NCBI GenBank assembly: GCA_028571685.1
Contig: CM053146.1
Location: forward strand, 117,155,431-117,219,430
Length of the DNA stretch: 64,000 nucleotides
DNA from: Heterohyrax brucei
Taxonomy: Eukaryota; Chordata; Mammalia; Hyracoidea; Procaviidae
Reading direction: 5' to 3'
Position 1 is the first letter of the stretch; every line of letters starts with the position of its first letter. Both the position numbers and the translations under genes were made by a program. The notes under the pieces are model-generated. The model ran no database searches, was not told where the DNA came from, and saw nothing but the letters and a program-made list of their open reading frames with translations. Below are positions 1-10,675 of this stretch, piece by piece.

Positions 1-443
1 GAGATGACCTTCTGCCATTCACAAAGCTAAGGTCAGGGCTGGCATTCTGCCCCAGTTGTCATAGCAACCAGACTCTGTCTTGACTGATCAGTGATGAGAC
101 CGTTTAGTATGTAAAACATTTTTTTTTTGTATCACCCCACAATGTCCTTAATGAGTCCCTGAAATTTGAGGACACTGAGTGATGCTTTTGAGATGGATAA
201 TGTCAAAGCTGAACACAGCTCTAAGGTTAAGGAAAGGCTTCTGAATGACCCTTACTGCTGTGAGAAAACTTGTGCTAAAGAAAAAAAATTTCAGTTATAC
301 ACACTCATCATTTTAAAAAGTCCTTCAAGATTAACAGAAACAAATACAAGTTTTGTAGAAAATTTTAAATATGTATTGTAGTTGGCTTGTGATTTGGTCT
401 AAATTTATGACATGGTGAGTTAAATATTTGTGTGTTACTTAAA
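1..443. other. No gene or recognised repeat
   Basis: AT-rich sequence with a short T run near 120. A 71-codon open frame on the plus strand (166-381) has no recognisable domain and is within chance expectation. Confidence 0.5.
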
Positions 444-603
444 GGGAACCCTGATGATGTAGTGGTTAAGTGCTATGGCTGTTAACCAAAAGGTCAGCAG
501 TTCAGATCTGCCAGGGGCTCCTTGGAAATTCTATGGGGCAATTCCACTTTATCCTATGGGGTCTTTAGGAGTCAGCAGTGAGTCAGTAGCAGTGGGTTTT
601 GAA
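444..603 (+). repeat. Afrotherian tRNA-derived SINE
   Basis: The head 'aaccctgatgatgtagtggttaag' region carries the A-box-like 'tagtggttaag', followed by a B-box-like 'cagttcagatctgcc', then the body 'cctatggggtc' and a degraded tail ending 'cagtgggtttt'. The order matches the other copies in this window (for example 54511 and 63124). It is old: the 'gagtcggaatcgactc' tail motif is scrambled. Confidence 0.9.
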
Positions 604-959
604 ATAGCTATTTTTGTAGCTGCCCTAATCTGTTTCCAGCATCTTTACTCCTCAGAGATAAACATTTTCAATGGCTTAATGTGTCCAAATTTTTTTCTGC
701 AAATACAAGAATCTAAAATATATTTGAAATGTATGTTAGCTTTACAAAAATCAAGACATATGTACTTCTCTGAAACTTGCTTTTCCTCTGTAATATACTA
801 AGTGCATCTTTTCTTGTTATAACATATAAATCCTTTTTTTTTTCTTTCTATCAGTAGTATTCTGTGTATGGATGTACTGTAACTTGAAGTCATGTTGACA
901 TACATTTAAATTTTCTTGATGCTTTGATAGCTTAAATATGCTTCCATAAGCATCCTTGT
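604..959. other. No gene or recognised repeat
   Basis: AT-rich, with a T-rich run near 833-845. Nothing coding is supported. Confidence 0.5.
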
Positions 960-1024
960 GTACTTTTATATAAAGCCAAGTGCCGTCGAATCAGATCCAA
1001 TCCATGGCGATCCTAGGTACTTTT
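960..1024 (-). mobile_element. Tail-only micro-insertion, 49 bp, with TSD
   Basis: A 49-bp insert at 968-1016 reads, on the minus strand, as a gtcgccatg-like / gacggcacttggcttt tail. It is flanked by a perfect 8-bp direct repeat 'gtactttt' at 960-967 and 1017-1024. It has no tRNA-like head, so it is either an extreme 5'-truncated copy or a tail-only retro-insertion. Related inserts are at 2771, 4070, 12420 and 23715. Confidence 0.7.
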
Positions 1025-1073
1025 GCATACATGCATCAATATCTTGGTAAGAAAAGTGGACTCTTTTAAATAC

Positions 1074-1275
1074 TGTCATGGATTGAATTGTGTCCCCCCC
1101 AAAATAGGTGTAGCCATGTGGCTGGGCCGTGATTCCCAGTATCTTGTGACTGTCCTCCATTTGTGGTTTTCCTAAACTGTATGTTAAAGGATTAGGGTGG
1201 GGCTATAAATCCCTTCATAGGATTACCTCCCTGCTCCATTGATTTAAGTGCCTGGAGGCACCCCACTCCTGGTAC
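1074..1275 (+). repeat. Partial MaLR-like LTR (5' part)
   Basis: It begins 'tgtcatggattgaattgtg' and follows the first 200 bp of the complete LTR at 38378-38896 ('gtagccatgtggctgg', 'gattagggtggg'). It breaks off just before the next LTR. Assignment to the ERVL-MaLR group rests on the TG start and general resemblance; it could be another class III LTR. No coding content. Confidence 0.7.
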
Positions 1276-2005
1276 CAAATTGTCTTAGGCTGGGTTTTCC
1301 AGGGAAGCAAAATCAGTAACATGTGTAGGTACAAGGAAAGATTTATAAGATACAGATAGATATAGATAAAGACATAGATACAGACATAGATATAGATATA
1401 GATACAGATACAGATACAGATACAGATACAGATACAGATACAGATACAGATACAGATACAGATACAGATACAGATACAGATACAGATACAGATACAGATA
1501 CAGATACAGATACAGATACAGATACAGATACAGATACAGATACAGATATAGATATAGATAGGAAACAGCTCATGCAGTCACAGAAGCTGAATGTCCCAAT
1601 TTCTGGCACAAGCCTCACGTGACCACGGAAGCTGAGGAACCCAAAGTCAGCAGGTCAGAGACCAGAGTTCTAGATCACCATTTGTGTAGGTTGGTGGATC
1701 CCAAGCTGGTGGCGAGACGGAGCGGCAGAGGCTGGCGAACCCAGGATCGGCAAGTGAGGGAACAGGACTCTCAAGTGCCGACTGTAAGGATTGATGAATC
1801 CAACAGCTGCTAGCACAAGTCCAGGAACAAGATGCCAGAAGGAGAGAGCAGGAGCTCCTGGCTACGTGAGTAGACCAGCAGTAGTAGTGGAAGGTCAAGA
1901 GATGAGAGCCGAGGGGTGGAAAGCCACCACAAACCCCACCCTGCCACTTAATACAGCAGCCAAATATGGAGTAGCCAAGTTGACATAATCCTGACCACCA
2001 CAAAT
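1276..2005 (+). mobile_element. Solo LTR-like element (720 bp) with perfect 5-bp TSD
   Basis: The element at 1281-2000 begins 'tgtcttaggctgggttttcc' and ends '...ctgaccacca', and is bounded by 'caaat' at 1276-1280 and 2001-2005. TG...CA termini with a 5-bp duplication fit a solo LTR of the ERVL/MaLR type. A GATACA array sits in its 5' quarter. Short open frames in it (for example 1619-1813 plus, 1647-2003 minus) have no domain and are treated as chance. Confidence 0.75.
1400..1548. repeat. Perfect (GATACA)n microsatellite
   Basis: 149 bp of uninterrupted 6-bp period, about 24.8 units, flanked by imperfect agatat/agacat units (about 1343-1399 and 1549-1560). It lies inside the LTR at 1281-2000. 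Read on the minus strand it gives a Val-Ser dipeptide run, which explains the open frame there. Confidence 0.97.
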
Positions 2006-2724
2006 ACTTAGGTCTCCTTTGGGTAAATTAATGTTAGATATTAATCTATGCCTATTTTATAGAAATTCATGTGTATATTTCACTGGCTTCTGATTGTAAC
2101 ATTATTATAAATAAATACTATAGTGATGTACTTGGTGTAGCTCCACAGTTACTGAGTAGACAAACCCCTCAGACAGAATGTTGCATCGATAGTTTCACTG
2201 TGATTCACTGTTAGTCACAGCTCACGGGAACACACTGCAGTGACGATCAGGCATCACCCAAACGGTTTTACAATACTGTCAGAACGACAGATAGTAATTC
2301 TGCAGGGATTGCAATAACCAAGTTTTCTTGAAAGAGCTGGAACTTCAGAAGAGCCTTTAAACATAAGGAAGATGTGGACAGACTGAAACAGAAGAATCTG
2401 AGTTGTCGGGACCATGGATACAGCAGAGATGGACTGGATGAGAAAGTACACTTGGAGACAGTAAAGGAGAATGGGCCCTACAACAAGACTTTGAAAACAA
2501 GGAAGAGGGTCGATGTTTCATGTAGAAATAGGATATAAAAACATTTTGGAAGAGTATTTATCAAATATTTATTTGGCAGCTACATGAAGTAGAGCTTGAA
2601 GAAGAAAAACATGAAATCTTAGGCCAGAAGTAAACCCAGGACGTCCACAGATAAATAAGCGTGGCATTCTATGAGAATAATCAACATGATCCACAATAAC
2701 ATCTACTGCCTATTTACGGCTGAC
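2006..2724. other. Unassigned sequence; no gene supported
   Basis: Contains a moderately GC-richer stretch (about 2150-2520) that looks cDNA-like in composition but has no long frame or domain that I recognise. Possibly an old, unclassified repeat. Confidence 0.4.
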
Positions 2725-2955
2725 CCTGCACCCTGCCATGTACTAAGTGTTCTAGTTACATCACCTCACTTAATCCTTCTCAGCCAAGCCAAGCCAAGTG
2801 CCGTCGAAATAATCTTTTTAGTGTGTATGATAACTAAGCTCATGAGTGGGATACCCTGACCCTCAGAGAGGTTATATGAATTGCCTGAGGTGACACAGTT
2901 GGCAAACTATAGAGTTGGGATCCCAACCCGTGTCCAAATCCAAAGTTCCTGCCCT
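2725..2955 (-). repeat. MIR/L2-type ancient repeat
   Basis: The order 'gtactaagtgttctag', 'ctcacttaatccttct', 'tcagagaggttat', 'gcctgaggtgacacag' follows the antisense of MIR/L2 tails found across mammals. It is interrupted by the micro-insertion at 2779-2809. Confidence 0.6.
2771..2817 (-). mobile_element. Tail-only micro-insertion, about 31 bp
   Basis: The insert at about 2779-2809 includes 'agccaagccaagccaagtgc'. On the minus strand this is a gacggcacttggc tail extended by TTGGC units. Candidate TSD: 'taatcctt' (2771-2778) and 'taatcttt' (2810-2817), 7 of 8 matching. It sits inside a MIR/L2 relic whose sequence runs through it. Confidence 0.55.
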
Positions 2956-2959
2956 AACT

Positions 2960-3510
2960 AGAACTCTCTGGAGACTAAACACTTGAGGCTTGAGAAGGAA
3001 GGAGGGACAATAATTGGAAATGACTCTAAGAGGTCAACCTGGGGTGATCAATATTGGCAAAGCCAGGAACCAGAGCTGAAATGCAGACATCACCAACTTT
3101 ATGGACGTTCCATCCCTTAGTAATTCATATCTTCAAACAAGAAGATGCTCTTTATTTTTTCCACTGCAGTTCCCTTCCTCCATGGAAAAGGATAAAAGGT
3201 AGCTTCCTGAAAAATGATTGAGTTCAAAGCACCCCCAGGATAATTGCAATTATAAAGTCTTTGAGAAGTAAAATAACCTGAATTCTAACACCAGTTTAGT
3301 CAGTTCACTGAGATATCTCACACAGTGTTGCCTTATCTTTTGTAACATCACTCAGTTTGAATGATATTCCAGATCCTTCCTAGTTCCTAGGTTCCGTGGT
3401 GCTGTTCTTTACATTTTTGGTGGTCCAAAATGATGATTAGAAGAAATCTGAGCTTATAAAGCCCAAATCTTACTTGGTTCTCAGGGCTAGATTATTATCT
3501 TTTATGGCTC
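2960..3510. other. No gene or recognised repeat
   Basis: Mixed composition, no frame of note, no recognised repeat. Confidence 0.45.
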
Positions 3511-3605
3511 CCTTATGTGTTCATTAATTTATTCATTCATATATTAAATATGTCTTGAGTGCATACTATGTGCCAGGCACTTTTCCTGATGCTGCTGATA
3601 TTACT
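3511..3605 (+). repeat. L2-type ancient repeat, first part
   Basis: 'attcattcat', 'gagtgcatactatgtgccaggc' and 'ctgatgctgctgat' follow a very common mammalian L2-type segment. After the SINE at 3606-3766 it seems to resume as 'ggatatagcaggaaataaaac' (3770-3795). Confidence 0.55.
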
Positions 3606-3766
3606 CAAACCAAATCCACTGCCATTGAGTTGATTCCAACTCATAGCATCCCTATAGGACAGAGTAGACTGCTCCACAGAGTTTCCAAGGAGCTCCTGGT
3701 GGATTTGAACTGCTGATCTTTTGATGAGCAGACAGAGTACTTACCCACTACACCACCAGAGTTTCC
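3606..3766 (-). repeat. Afrotherian tRNA-derived SINE
   Basis: Minus-strand copy running from 'caaatccactgccattgag' (tail) through 'cctataggacagagtag' and 'tttccaaggagctcctggtgg' to 'cactacaccaccagagtttcc' (head). It lies inside an L2-type relic. Confidence 0.92.
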
Positions 3767-3834
3767 ACTGTGGATATAGCAGGAAATAAAACATGGATCT
3801 TACTTTTTCATAAGATGGACTTCTATGCTGGGAA

Positions 3835-4475
3835 TTACAGATTAAAGAGGAATAGCATAGTATTCATCATCAGAAAGAATATTTCAAGATCTATCCTGCA
3901 GTACAGCATTGTCAATGATAGGATAAAAAAGTGCTAAAAAGCAAAGATGTCACTTTAAGGACTAAGGTGTGCCTGAGCCAAACCATAGTGTTTTCAACTA
4001 CCTCATATGCATTTAAAAGCTGGACAGTAAATAAGGAAGATCAAATAAGAATTGACAAATTATGTAGTGTTGGTGAGTCGCCATGAGTCGGATCCGACTT
4101 GACGGCACTTGGCTTTTTGGTGAAGAATATTGAATATACCTTGGGCTGTTAAAAGAACAGGCAAGTCTGACACGGAAGAAGCACAGTCAGAATACTCCTT
4201 AGAGGCAAGTGTGACAAGACTTTATTTCACATACTTTGGACATGTTATCATGAGGGACCAATCCTTGAAGTAGGACAATATGCTTGGCAAAGTGGAAGGT
4301 CAGCATACAAGAGAAAACTCTCAATGAGATGGATCAACACAGTGCTACAACAATGGGCTCAAGCATGACAGTGACCATGGAGACGGCACGGAACCAGGCA
4401 GGGCTTTGTTCTGTTGTACACAGGGTAGTTATGAGTCGGAACTGACTCGGCAGCACTTACTGACAGCAACCTCTA
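3835..4475 (+). mobile_element. RTE/BovB-type LINE fragment, internally deleted
   Basis: The 5' part (about 3850-3927, 'tttcaagatctatcctg', 'gtcaatgatagga') resembles the endonuclease region of RTE LINEs. It is joined directly to the far C-terminal region (from about 3930, 'gtgctaaaaagcaaagatg', 'tcatatgcatttaaaagctgg', 'ggacatgttatcatgaggg', 'agatggatcaacacagtg'). It ends at the RTE 3' terminus 'atgagtcggaactgactcgg' near 4435-4455. All frames are broken. A 40-bp micro-insertion splits it at 4077-4116. Recognition rests on knowledge of afrotherian RTE elements. Confidence 0.8.
4070..4123 (+). mobile_element. Tail-only micro-insertion, 40 bp, with TSD
   Basis: The insert at 4077-4116 ('gtcgccatgagtcggatccg' followed by acttgacggcacttggcttt) is flanked by a perfect 7-bp repeat 'ttggtga' at 4070-4076 and 4117-4123. 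The host RTE coding relic reads smoothly across it (gtgttgg / tgaagaatattg), so this is an insertion rather than a recombined fragment. Confidence 0.75.
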
Positions 4476-4534
4476 GTAGATCAGCATTAGATTAACTTCT
4501 ACTGAGATTTCCCTATGCTTCTAATTGTGATTTA

Positions 4535-4680
4535 AGTAATAACTGATTTATTCTTTCGTAAGAATCAGGCACAGTGAGATTAAGTAATTTCCCAAGACTT
4601 CACAGCTATGTAGCAGAATCAGGATCTGAACCTGGGAAATCAAACTTTAAAGTGCTAAAAGCAGTGCTTTGCACCTTGTT
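4535..4680 (-). repeat. MIR relic
   Basis: Antisense MIR order: 'aggcacagtgagattaagta', 'cacagctatgtagcagaatc', 'gatctgaacctggg'. Ancient mammal-wide SINE, strongly diverged. Confidence 0.65.
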
Positions 4681-4907
4681 CCCCTAAAGTATCCCACTGC
4701 CTGTGGGCAGAGCCGGTACTTGGCTAAGGATGAAATGAAACCCTTCAAGAGAGACTACAGGATTCTGCAACTTGTGAACCAGCACTGTCTTGAAATTCGG
4801 GTTTCGATGCATGCTAGGTGGCCTTAATTTTTCTAAACTGCAATTTCAAATAAAAATTTCAGTTGGGGAATAAAATAGCACCTACTCCACAGCACCATCG
4901 TGAGGCA

Positions 4908-5112
4908 CGTTGTTGTTGCTCATTGCCACTGAGTCAGTTCTGACGCGTAACAGGATGCTTAGCAGGATGCCTGGTCCTGCTCCATCTTCATCTTCATCTC
5001 CATCTTCATCTCCATCTTCATGGTGTGTTTGAGTCCTTTGTTGCAGCTAATTCCCTCATTTTTGCTGACCCTCTACTTTACCAAACATGAGGTCCTTTTC
5101 TAGGGATTGATT
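4908..5112 (-). mobile_element. RTE 3'-end fragment
   Basis: Antisense RTE tail: 'gttgttgctcattgccactg', 'gagtcagttctgac', 'gaccctctactttaccaaac', 'aggtccttttctagggattg'. A small (CATCTT/CATCTC)n array at 4983-5020 replaces the usual 'gcgccatcctc' stretch. Confidence 0.7.
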
Positions 5113-6463
5113 ATGAGGTGTGGAAACAACTTATCACACAGATATGGCTCTGCAGGCCCAGACCCGCTCTGTGGTTCGCACCAAACTAAGTAGCTGCTAA
5201 GTGACAGAAGCATGTCCTCCTGACTCCAGAACTTAGGCATTTCACACTACCCATCTTTGCCTTTCAGGGTCACCTTGTCTCCATGCAAGCTCTATGCTGA
5301 CTGAGATGTTAATACAACTTCATTCCAAGGCATCTTTCCCTGTTGACTGTGTACTCAGCTCTAAAGGCAATATCCGGCAAGGCTTGCTGACTAGACAGAA
5401 AAACACCAGCATGTACACGTTTACAAACTCTTTTCATCATAGAAATTGGCCATTTTGATGGGCAAATGCAGGAAGCAAGCTGCTTGCTTTCCAAGGTTCT
5501 TGTTGTTGCATCTCATAACCAAAGGAGAAGTAGCTTTTTTTATTATTTTTTTAAACTGGCCCATAACCTTTCAGTGATGTGGGTTTGGCACTAAATGACA
5601 GCTGTTAACACAGCAGGCCACCTCCTGGCATTCCAGTGATGGCTATATTAGTGCTACCCCAGGACCCAGACCTGTCATAAGCCTTTCATGAATCAAAGTG
5701 CCACGAATTTTCTCTCTTTTAAAGACCACAAGGCAGTTTCCGGGCTGTGCCTTTCAGTTTATATTCTTCTTCTCTGCTGCAGCAAGAACATGAATTTTAA
5801 ATGTCTATTGTGATTTGATCTTGTAACTGCACTATGTGTCCCATGCCATTCCTACAAGAATAGTGCAAAGTAATTATCCAAGCAGTCACCAGATTACCAA
5901 AGAGATCCCTTCCTAAGTGCGCCTTTAAGTCAAATTTGTAGGTAAGTTGAAACAGGTACATAAGGTTCTTACTTAGCCTGACTTTAGTGCAAGAAAAGGC
6001 TCAAAGCCTTCTCAGTGATTTAAAGGATCCGTGTGCAGCAAGTGAAGGTAATTGTGAAGAATTTCTCTGAGTAGGGATTGGTTCCGTCATTTCAAAGTAA
6101 GACCAAATTCATATAACATTAAAGGGCTACTACTAGTGGTCAGTGAGGCAGATGTTCATAATCCAGGGACTTACTATAATAGTATTTTTACGGTGAAATC
6201 CACTATAATGAATTCTGAGTACATACTAAGGAAAAGTCACATTAAGATTTCTCATTAAAGATGTTGTGGCCTTCACACCCACTTCCAGCACCGTCACAAG
6301 GGCGCCTCTCACTTGGTCGTTCAGGCCCGGTAACCAAGTCTGCTGAAAGCACGTACGTACGGTCAGGAAAGCGGGCAGAGGGGAGCTGGAAGTCACCACC
6401 TTCTCCATCTCCTCTCCTTGCCTTCTTTCCTAAGCCACCAGGGCCACTTTACTGCCACATTTC
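5113..6463. other. No gene or recognised repeat
   Basis: About 1.35 kb with no supported frame or repeat. A slightly CpG-richer stretch at 6280-6400 contains 'cacgtacgtacgg'. Overlapping 60-78 codon frames at 6226-6497 lack any domain. Confidence 0.45.
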
Positions 6464-6735
6464 TTTTTTTTTTTTTTTATTTGATATGATTGAGTGAAAA
6501 TGTACATTCCCATATAAACTTACATGCCCACCTCTATGCAGCTTCCACTGCTCTCCCTGTCCGGTGACAGCACACTATTCCTCTCTGCTCCATACATGTC
6601 TCGTCCTCCCAGCAATCTCCTTTCCCATCCTCTCCACCCACTCTCCTTCCTCCAGCCAGAAGTCAGCAGGATGATATCCTATAGATATATAGAACCATAA
6701 AGTACATACAATATATGGTCACTCTGCATTGCCAA
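6464..6735 (-). mobile_element. 5'-truncated L1, 3' UTR only
   Basis: Starts with a T run (6466-6479), then matches the complement of the 3' UTR of the L1 at 45591-52792: 'gtgaaaatgtacattcccat', 'cactgctctccctgtccgg', 'ctccatacatgtctcgtcc', 'caggatgatatcctatagat', 'ggtcactctgcat'. About 270 bp of 3' end only. Confidence 0.88.
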
Positions 6736-6849
6736 AAACAGTTTTTTTAAAAAAATGACTCCTTAGAGAGTTACCATTTATAAGCTACTCCAAGTTCTGT
6801 GGTCCCCCAATTCCCTTTTTCTAACAGATAGGTCTTTAAAAAAAAAAAA

Positions 6850-7075
6850 GTTTCTCTTGATTCAATCCTGACTTATAGCAGCACCAGGTAAGTGGAAATG
6901 TACACTCCAGGGTGTTCAAGACTGTGACCTTCAGAAGCAAATCCCCAGGTCTCTCTTCTGATGGGTTCCAGCCTCCAGCCTCTTGATTATTAGCTGAATG
7001 CTTGACCATTTGCACCACTTGGGAACTCCTTAAACCTGTTGCCACCGAGTCAGCTGATACTCAGAAACCTATCAT
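6850..7075 (-). repeat. Afrotherian SINE, diverged long form, plus tail fragment
   Basis: Minus-strand head 'attagctgaatgcttgacc' and 'gcaccacttgggaactcc', with body 'gatgggttccagcctcc' (B-box side). After 7035 a second short piece, 'cctgttgccaccgagtcag', looks like the tail of another copy. Confidence 0.6.
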
Positions 7076-7079
7076 TCGT

Positions 7080-8389
7080 GCCTTATTTTCCCAGGTATTG
7101 TTTTTCTAGAACAGAAATAGTTACGTCATGTGCCTTATCTATTTCCCTTTGGCCTTGAATGCCCTGAGAAAGAAGTTGATTTCTTGTACTTGAATCTGCT
7201 AAAATGCAGTTTGAAGAGAGTGGAATGCAGTTAACTGGAAACGAAGGAGCAGCGCTCTGGCTAATAAGCATGAAGATTTTCACTTTGCTTCTGTTAATAC
7301 TAATGAGGGTGATCTGCCAAAATCCCTGTGCACAAAGATGAAAATATATTCTTTGGAGTAGAGATTTCCTGTTACACTGTAGATAATTCATTGTATGATG
7401 TGATCAACTTATACTATAATAATGGCACTTATACATCACATTTTGAAGATGCTTTTTATTGACTTAATGTGAATATTATTGCCATCGTTTATTACAGGGA
7501 AGTATCTTGTAGTAATTGAAATACAATATGGTGTCATTAATCACCCTGAATACGAAATGTTAACTTTAAACTGGTCACACTGTATTAAATGCTTCTCTAA
7601 CCATAAAGCAATTGGATCTGCAAGACTGCAAAATAAAAGAAAAAAAAAAAAAACGGGATGTTTTGGATTTACTATATCTAGCACATGGCATACAGTTCTG
7701 TATTAGAATGCTTTCAACAATTTCCTTTAGCTGAGATAAGTTTTATTGCTTTGTTTGGGTTGGTTTTGCCTTCCACCACAGAATGTTTGACGTTATTTTT
7801 CACATGACGTAACAAGACTGATTTTCTCTTCAGCCTTGACCTTGAGAACTATTTAGCCTACTGTACCCATATCTTCAACACTCAACACACTGGGACCTTA
7901 AAAGAAGTCAGACAAAGAAATTTCACGGAAGAGTTTATAGACCTCTGCCTGTAAACCACTCTGTAACATCCTCTTCCAAATAGCCCATCCCTGATCAATC
8001 ACTGCCAGACTTTACAGGCTAACTTATTTTGGAGTCTCATGTTTCTTTTCATAGCTGAGTATGACTAATTATAAAAATCTCTTACAACTTAAAAAACCAT
8101 GGCTATAGGTAGAAAAAAAAAATCCCTTTATCTGTTTAGGCTGAGCTCTGTGAAGAAAGAGTTGTCTGGTTTGGGACATAGTATTAACCTTCTAACAAAG
8201 CAACATTTAAGTCAATCTATAACATCTTTTACATCAAAAATATTTCTGAGGCATATAACAATTTTTTACATTATTAAATAATTCAACTTTAAGAAGCTAT
8301 TTCCTTTATCCCAGTCACCTATAAAAATAACTCACTAGATAGTATTTTCATATTTTAAAATTTTTGTACCATAAATCCATTGTTGTCAA
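7080..8389. other. No gene or recognised repeat
   Basis: AT-rich, with an A15-type run near 7639-7653. A 102-codon minus frame (7083-7391) has no recognisable domain. Confidence 0.45.
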
Positions 8390-8480
8390 AACAGTCTTTT
8401 TTTTTTTTGCATTATAGAAGTAATGCATGCTCATTGTAGATAATCTGGACAACATGAAGAAAAAATTAAGTCCCTCATAA
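8390..8480 (-). repeat. Possible old L1 3'-UTR piece
   Basis: A T run followed by 'gcattatagaagtaatgcat' and 'gctcattgtagataat' recalls 3'-end sequence of old mammalian L1s. Weak; orientation uncertain. Confidence 0.35.
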
Positions 8481-8704
8481 TGCTTACAGGCAATATTTTC
8501 AAAGCTCACGTAGTCATTTTGAATGATGCGGAGTCAATGTTTAAAACATGTATTGAAGACTGTTTTCTTTTCATTCGGAATAAAATGATAAGCAGTTTGG
8601 GACCCTCTCTGTGTGTGATAGGTGACACAGAGGGACTCTATGTCATTTCGAATTCAATGTTTGTCTGTAGCACTACTCTTCACAGGAATATTTATTTTTG
8701 ACCA

Positions 8705-10267
8705 TTTTGCAAAGAGATTAGAATGAAAGTGTATGAAGAGTCTCAGAAGGTAATCTGCTTTGAAAAGCTATCTATTTGCGTTGAGCATGATTTGGGAGGG
8801 TAAAGGTCAAGGATGAGGCACAAGAAAGCCCCATGCACTGTCCATGCAGACTTGCTCAGCACTCTTTCATCTCCCTCTGTTTTTGTTGACACCAGCTGTG
8901 TCTACCTTAATCCTCTCTGTGAGTTTACATCTCTTCTGTTAATAATCAGCAAACCATAGAAAAGGGGCTGAGGAGCAGGTGATGGAGAGAAAAGGCAAAG
9001 GAAACAGAAGGATAATGGGTAACAAATTCCTTTCTCATAAAACATCAGAGAAACCAAGGATATATTTGACAAGACATCATGTAACTCAGAGCACCAGTGG
9101 AAGCTGTGATTCTTAAACATGATCCAGTACCCAAAACAAAGGCATGATAATAGTCTAAACTCCTCCCAAGAATCTCCAAACACTTCCCACAAATTATCTT
9201 TTATTTATTTATTTTAAATGTAAGAGATGACAAATACATTTCATAATCGAAAGCTTTAGGAATCAGAACCATCAGATACAACTAGTAGATTACACATAAC
9301 ACTTGTATTGTACATGTATGTTTCTAATAAACGGTCCTGCTGGAGTCCCCTGTTCACCTTAATCACCCCTTTCCTATAGCACAAAGGAGCGACTGTAGCA
9401 GGATTTCTGAACCTTCAGTGTGTGAAGAGGGGAAAGCAGGTGGCAGAAGGAAAATCAGTACACCTTTGTCAAATCACTTGGTCCAAGGAAAATGCACATG
9501 TATTAACAGAATAAGAAAATTGAGAGAGAGAGAAACAGAGGAACACAAACAACAAAACTCCTGAAAATATATTGTCATAGCTTATCTGAAAAATCCAGTT
9601 AAGGAAATAACTGCCTGGCCTCTCCACTGGTATATTCATTGGTGGGTAGTGCTTGATTGTGGCCCCACCTGTAGAAAGCAGCCAGTTGGAACCCTGGGTG
9701 GAGGTTTATAGAAAAAGTGGTGCTGATGCTGTGATCTCTGAGAAAAAACAGAGGGCAACAAAAGCATCAAAGGCAGAGACTACCGTAGGCAGCATATCGG
9801 AAGTTTTCAGCTTATTATTATTTCATTTTCCTTTCAAAGGACAAAAACATCTTTGATATGAACCAAAGAGGTGGGGGTGGAGCAGGAAAAGGAAGGCAAG
9901 GTCGACTCTCCAGAGAGCTGAGAGCCCAGTCTGGAAGTGATGGGTTGCTGGGATGCTGAGTGCCCTGTAGTAACCCGTGGCAACAGCCATTCCCAAAACA
10001 GCTGTCAGGCAGTGACTTAAATGGATGACCCAAGTGCTGGGTTTATTTTTATTGGGTTGGCTGTTTTTCAGTCCTGATATATGGGCTTTGAACATTCAGT
10101 GACTTGCTTTCTTGGAAGAAATCAACAGGTAAATATTTTAGGTTCAGAAAACACCTTTTCTTAAATACTCAGGAGAAACAATTTCACTTACATGAGTACC
10201 AAAGAAACGGTTAAGATAGTACCAGTGAAAGCCCAAGTCCCAAAATTTAAAACACGCTTTGTGCACA
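8705..10267. other. No gene or recognised repeat
   Basis: Short frames such as 8902-9192 minus and 9823-10095 minus have no domain. A purine stretch 'gagagagagaaacagagg' lies at 9522-9541. Confidence 0.45.
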
Positions 10268-10272
10268 TACAA

Positions 10273-10672
10273 GGACTGACAATTAAGTTCACAAACTCAT
10301 CCTACAAAGAAGCGTATAGGGGCAAGTTTGTGAACTTCATTGTATAGTTATCTGTGAGGGAGTTTTTAGCCAGTAAACAAATAATGGTATTGGAATACCC
10401 TCCCTACTCGCTTGACCTGGCCCCCAATGACCTTTTTCTTTATCTGAAGACAAAGGAAATATTGGAAGAAAGACATTTTGATGACATGAAGGATAATACG
10501 AAGTCAGCTCTGATGGCCATTCCAGAAAGAGAGTTCCAAAATTGCTTTGAAGTAGGCGCTGGCATTGGGGCATAGCTTCCCAGGGAGAGGACTTCAGAGG
10601 TAACAGTAGTGATTCTCAGCAATGAGATGGACACTTTTTCTAGGATGAGTTCATGAACTTAATGGGCAGTTC
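10273..10672 (+). mobile_element. Deleted mariner (Tc1/mariner) DNA transposon
   Basis: The left end 'gacaattaagttcacaaact' (10278-10297) and the right end 'gatgagttcatgaacttaat' (10644-10663) are inverted repeats. Inside, 10354-10575 keeps the C-terminal part of a mariner transposase. It includes a 'YSLDLAPNDLFLY'-type block (the YSPDLAP-D signature region carrying the last catalytic Asp) and 'RHFDDMKD'. About two thirds of a 1.3-kb mariner is missing, so it is a non-autonomous relic. A third end-like sequence lies at 10325-10347. Confidence 0.85.
10354..10575 (+). pseudogene. Mariner transposase C-terminal relic
   Basis: 73 codons without a stop. Residues 17-31 carry the tyrosine-proline-leucine/aspartate signature (PPYSLDLAPNDLFLY), followed by a KxK and RHFDD block typical of the end of mariner transposases. 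The N-terminal DNA-binding domain and the first two catalytic aspartates are absent, so no activity is possible from this copy. Confidence 0.8.
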
Positions 10673-10675
10673 TCA

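Noticed and set aside
1400-1548. CRISPR-like regular repetition
   Set aside because: Units are 6 bp with no spacers; a plain microsatellite in vertebrate DNA.
1343-1618. Minus-strand frame of 91 codons with a long Val-Ser repeat
   Set aside because: It is the translation of the GATACA microsatellite inside an LTR, not a protein gene.
6280-6400. CpG island
   Set aside because: CpG-richer than its surroundings, but too short and with no exon, splice or repeat signal.
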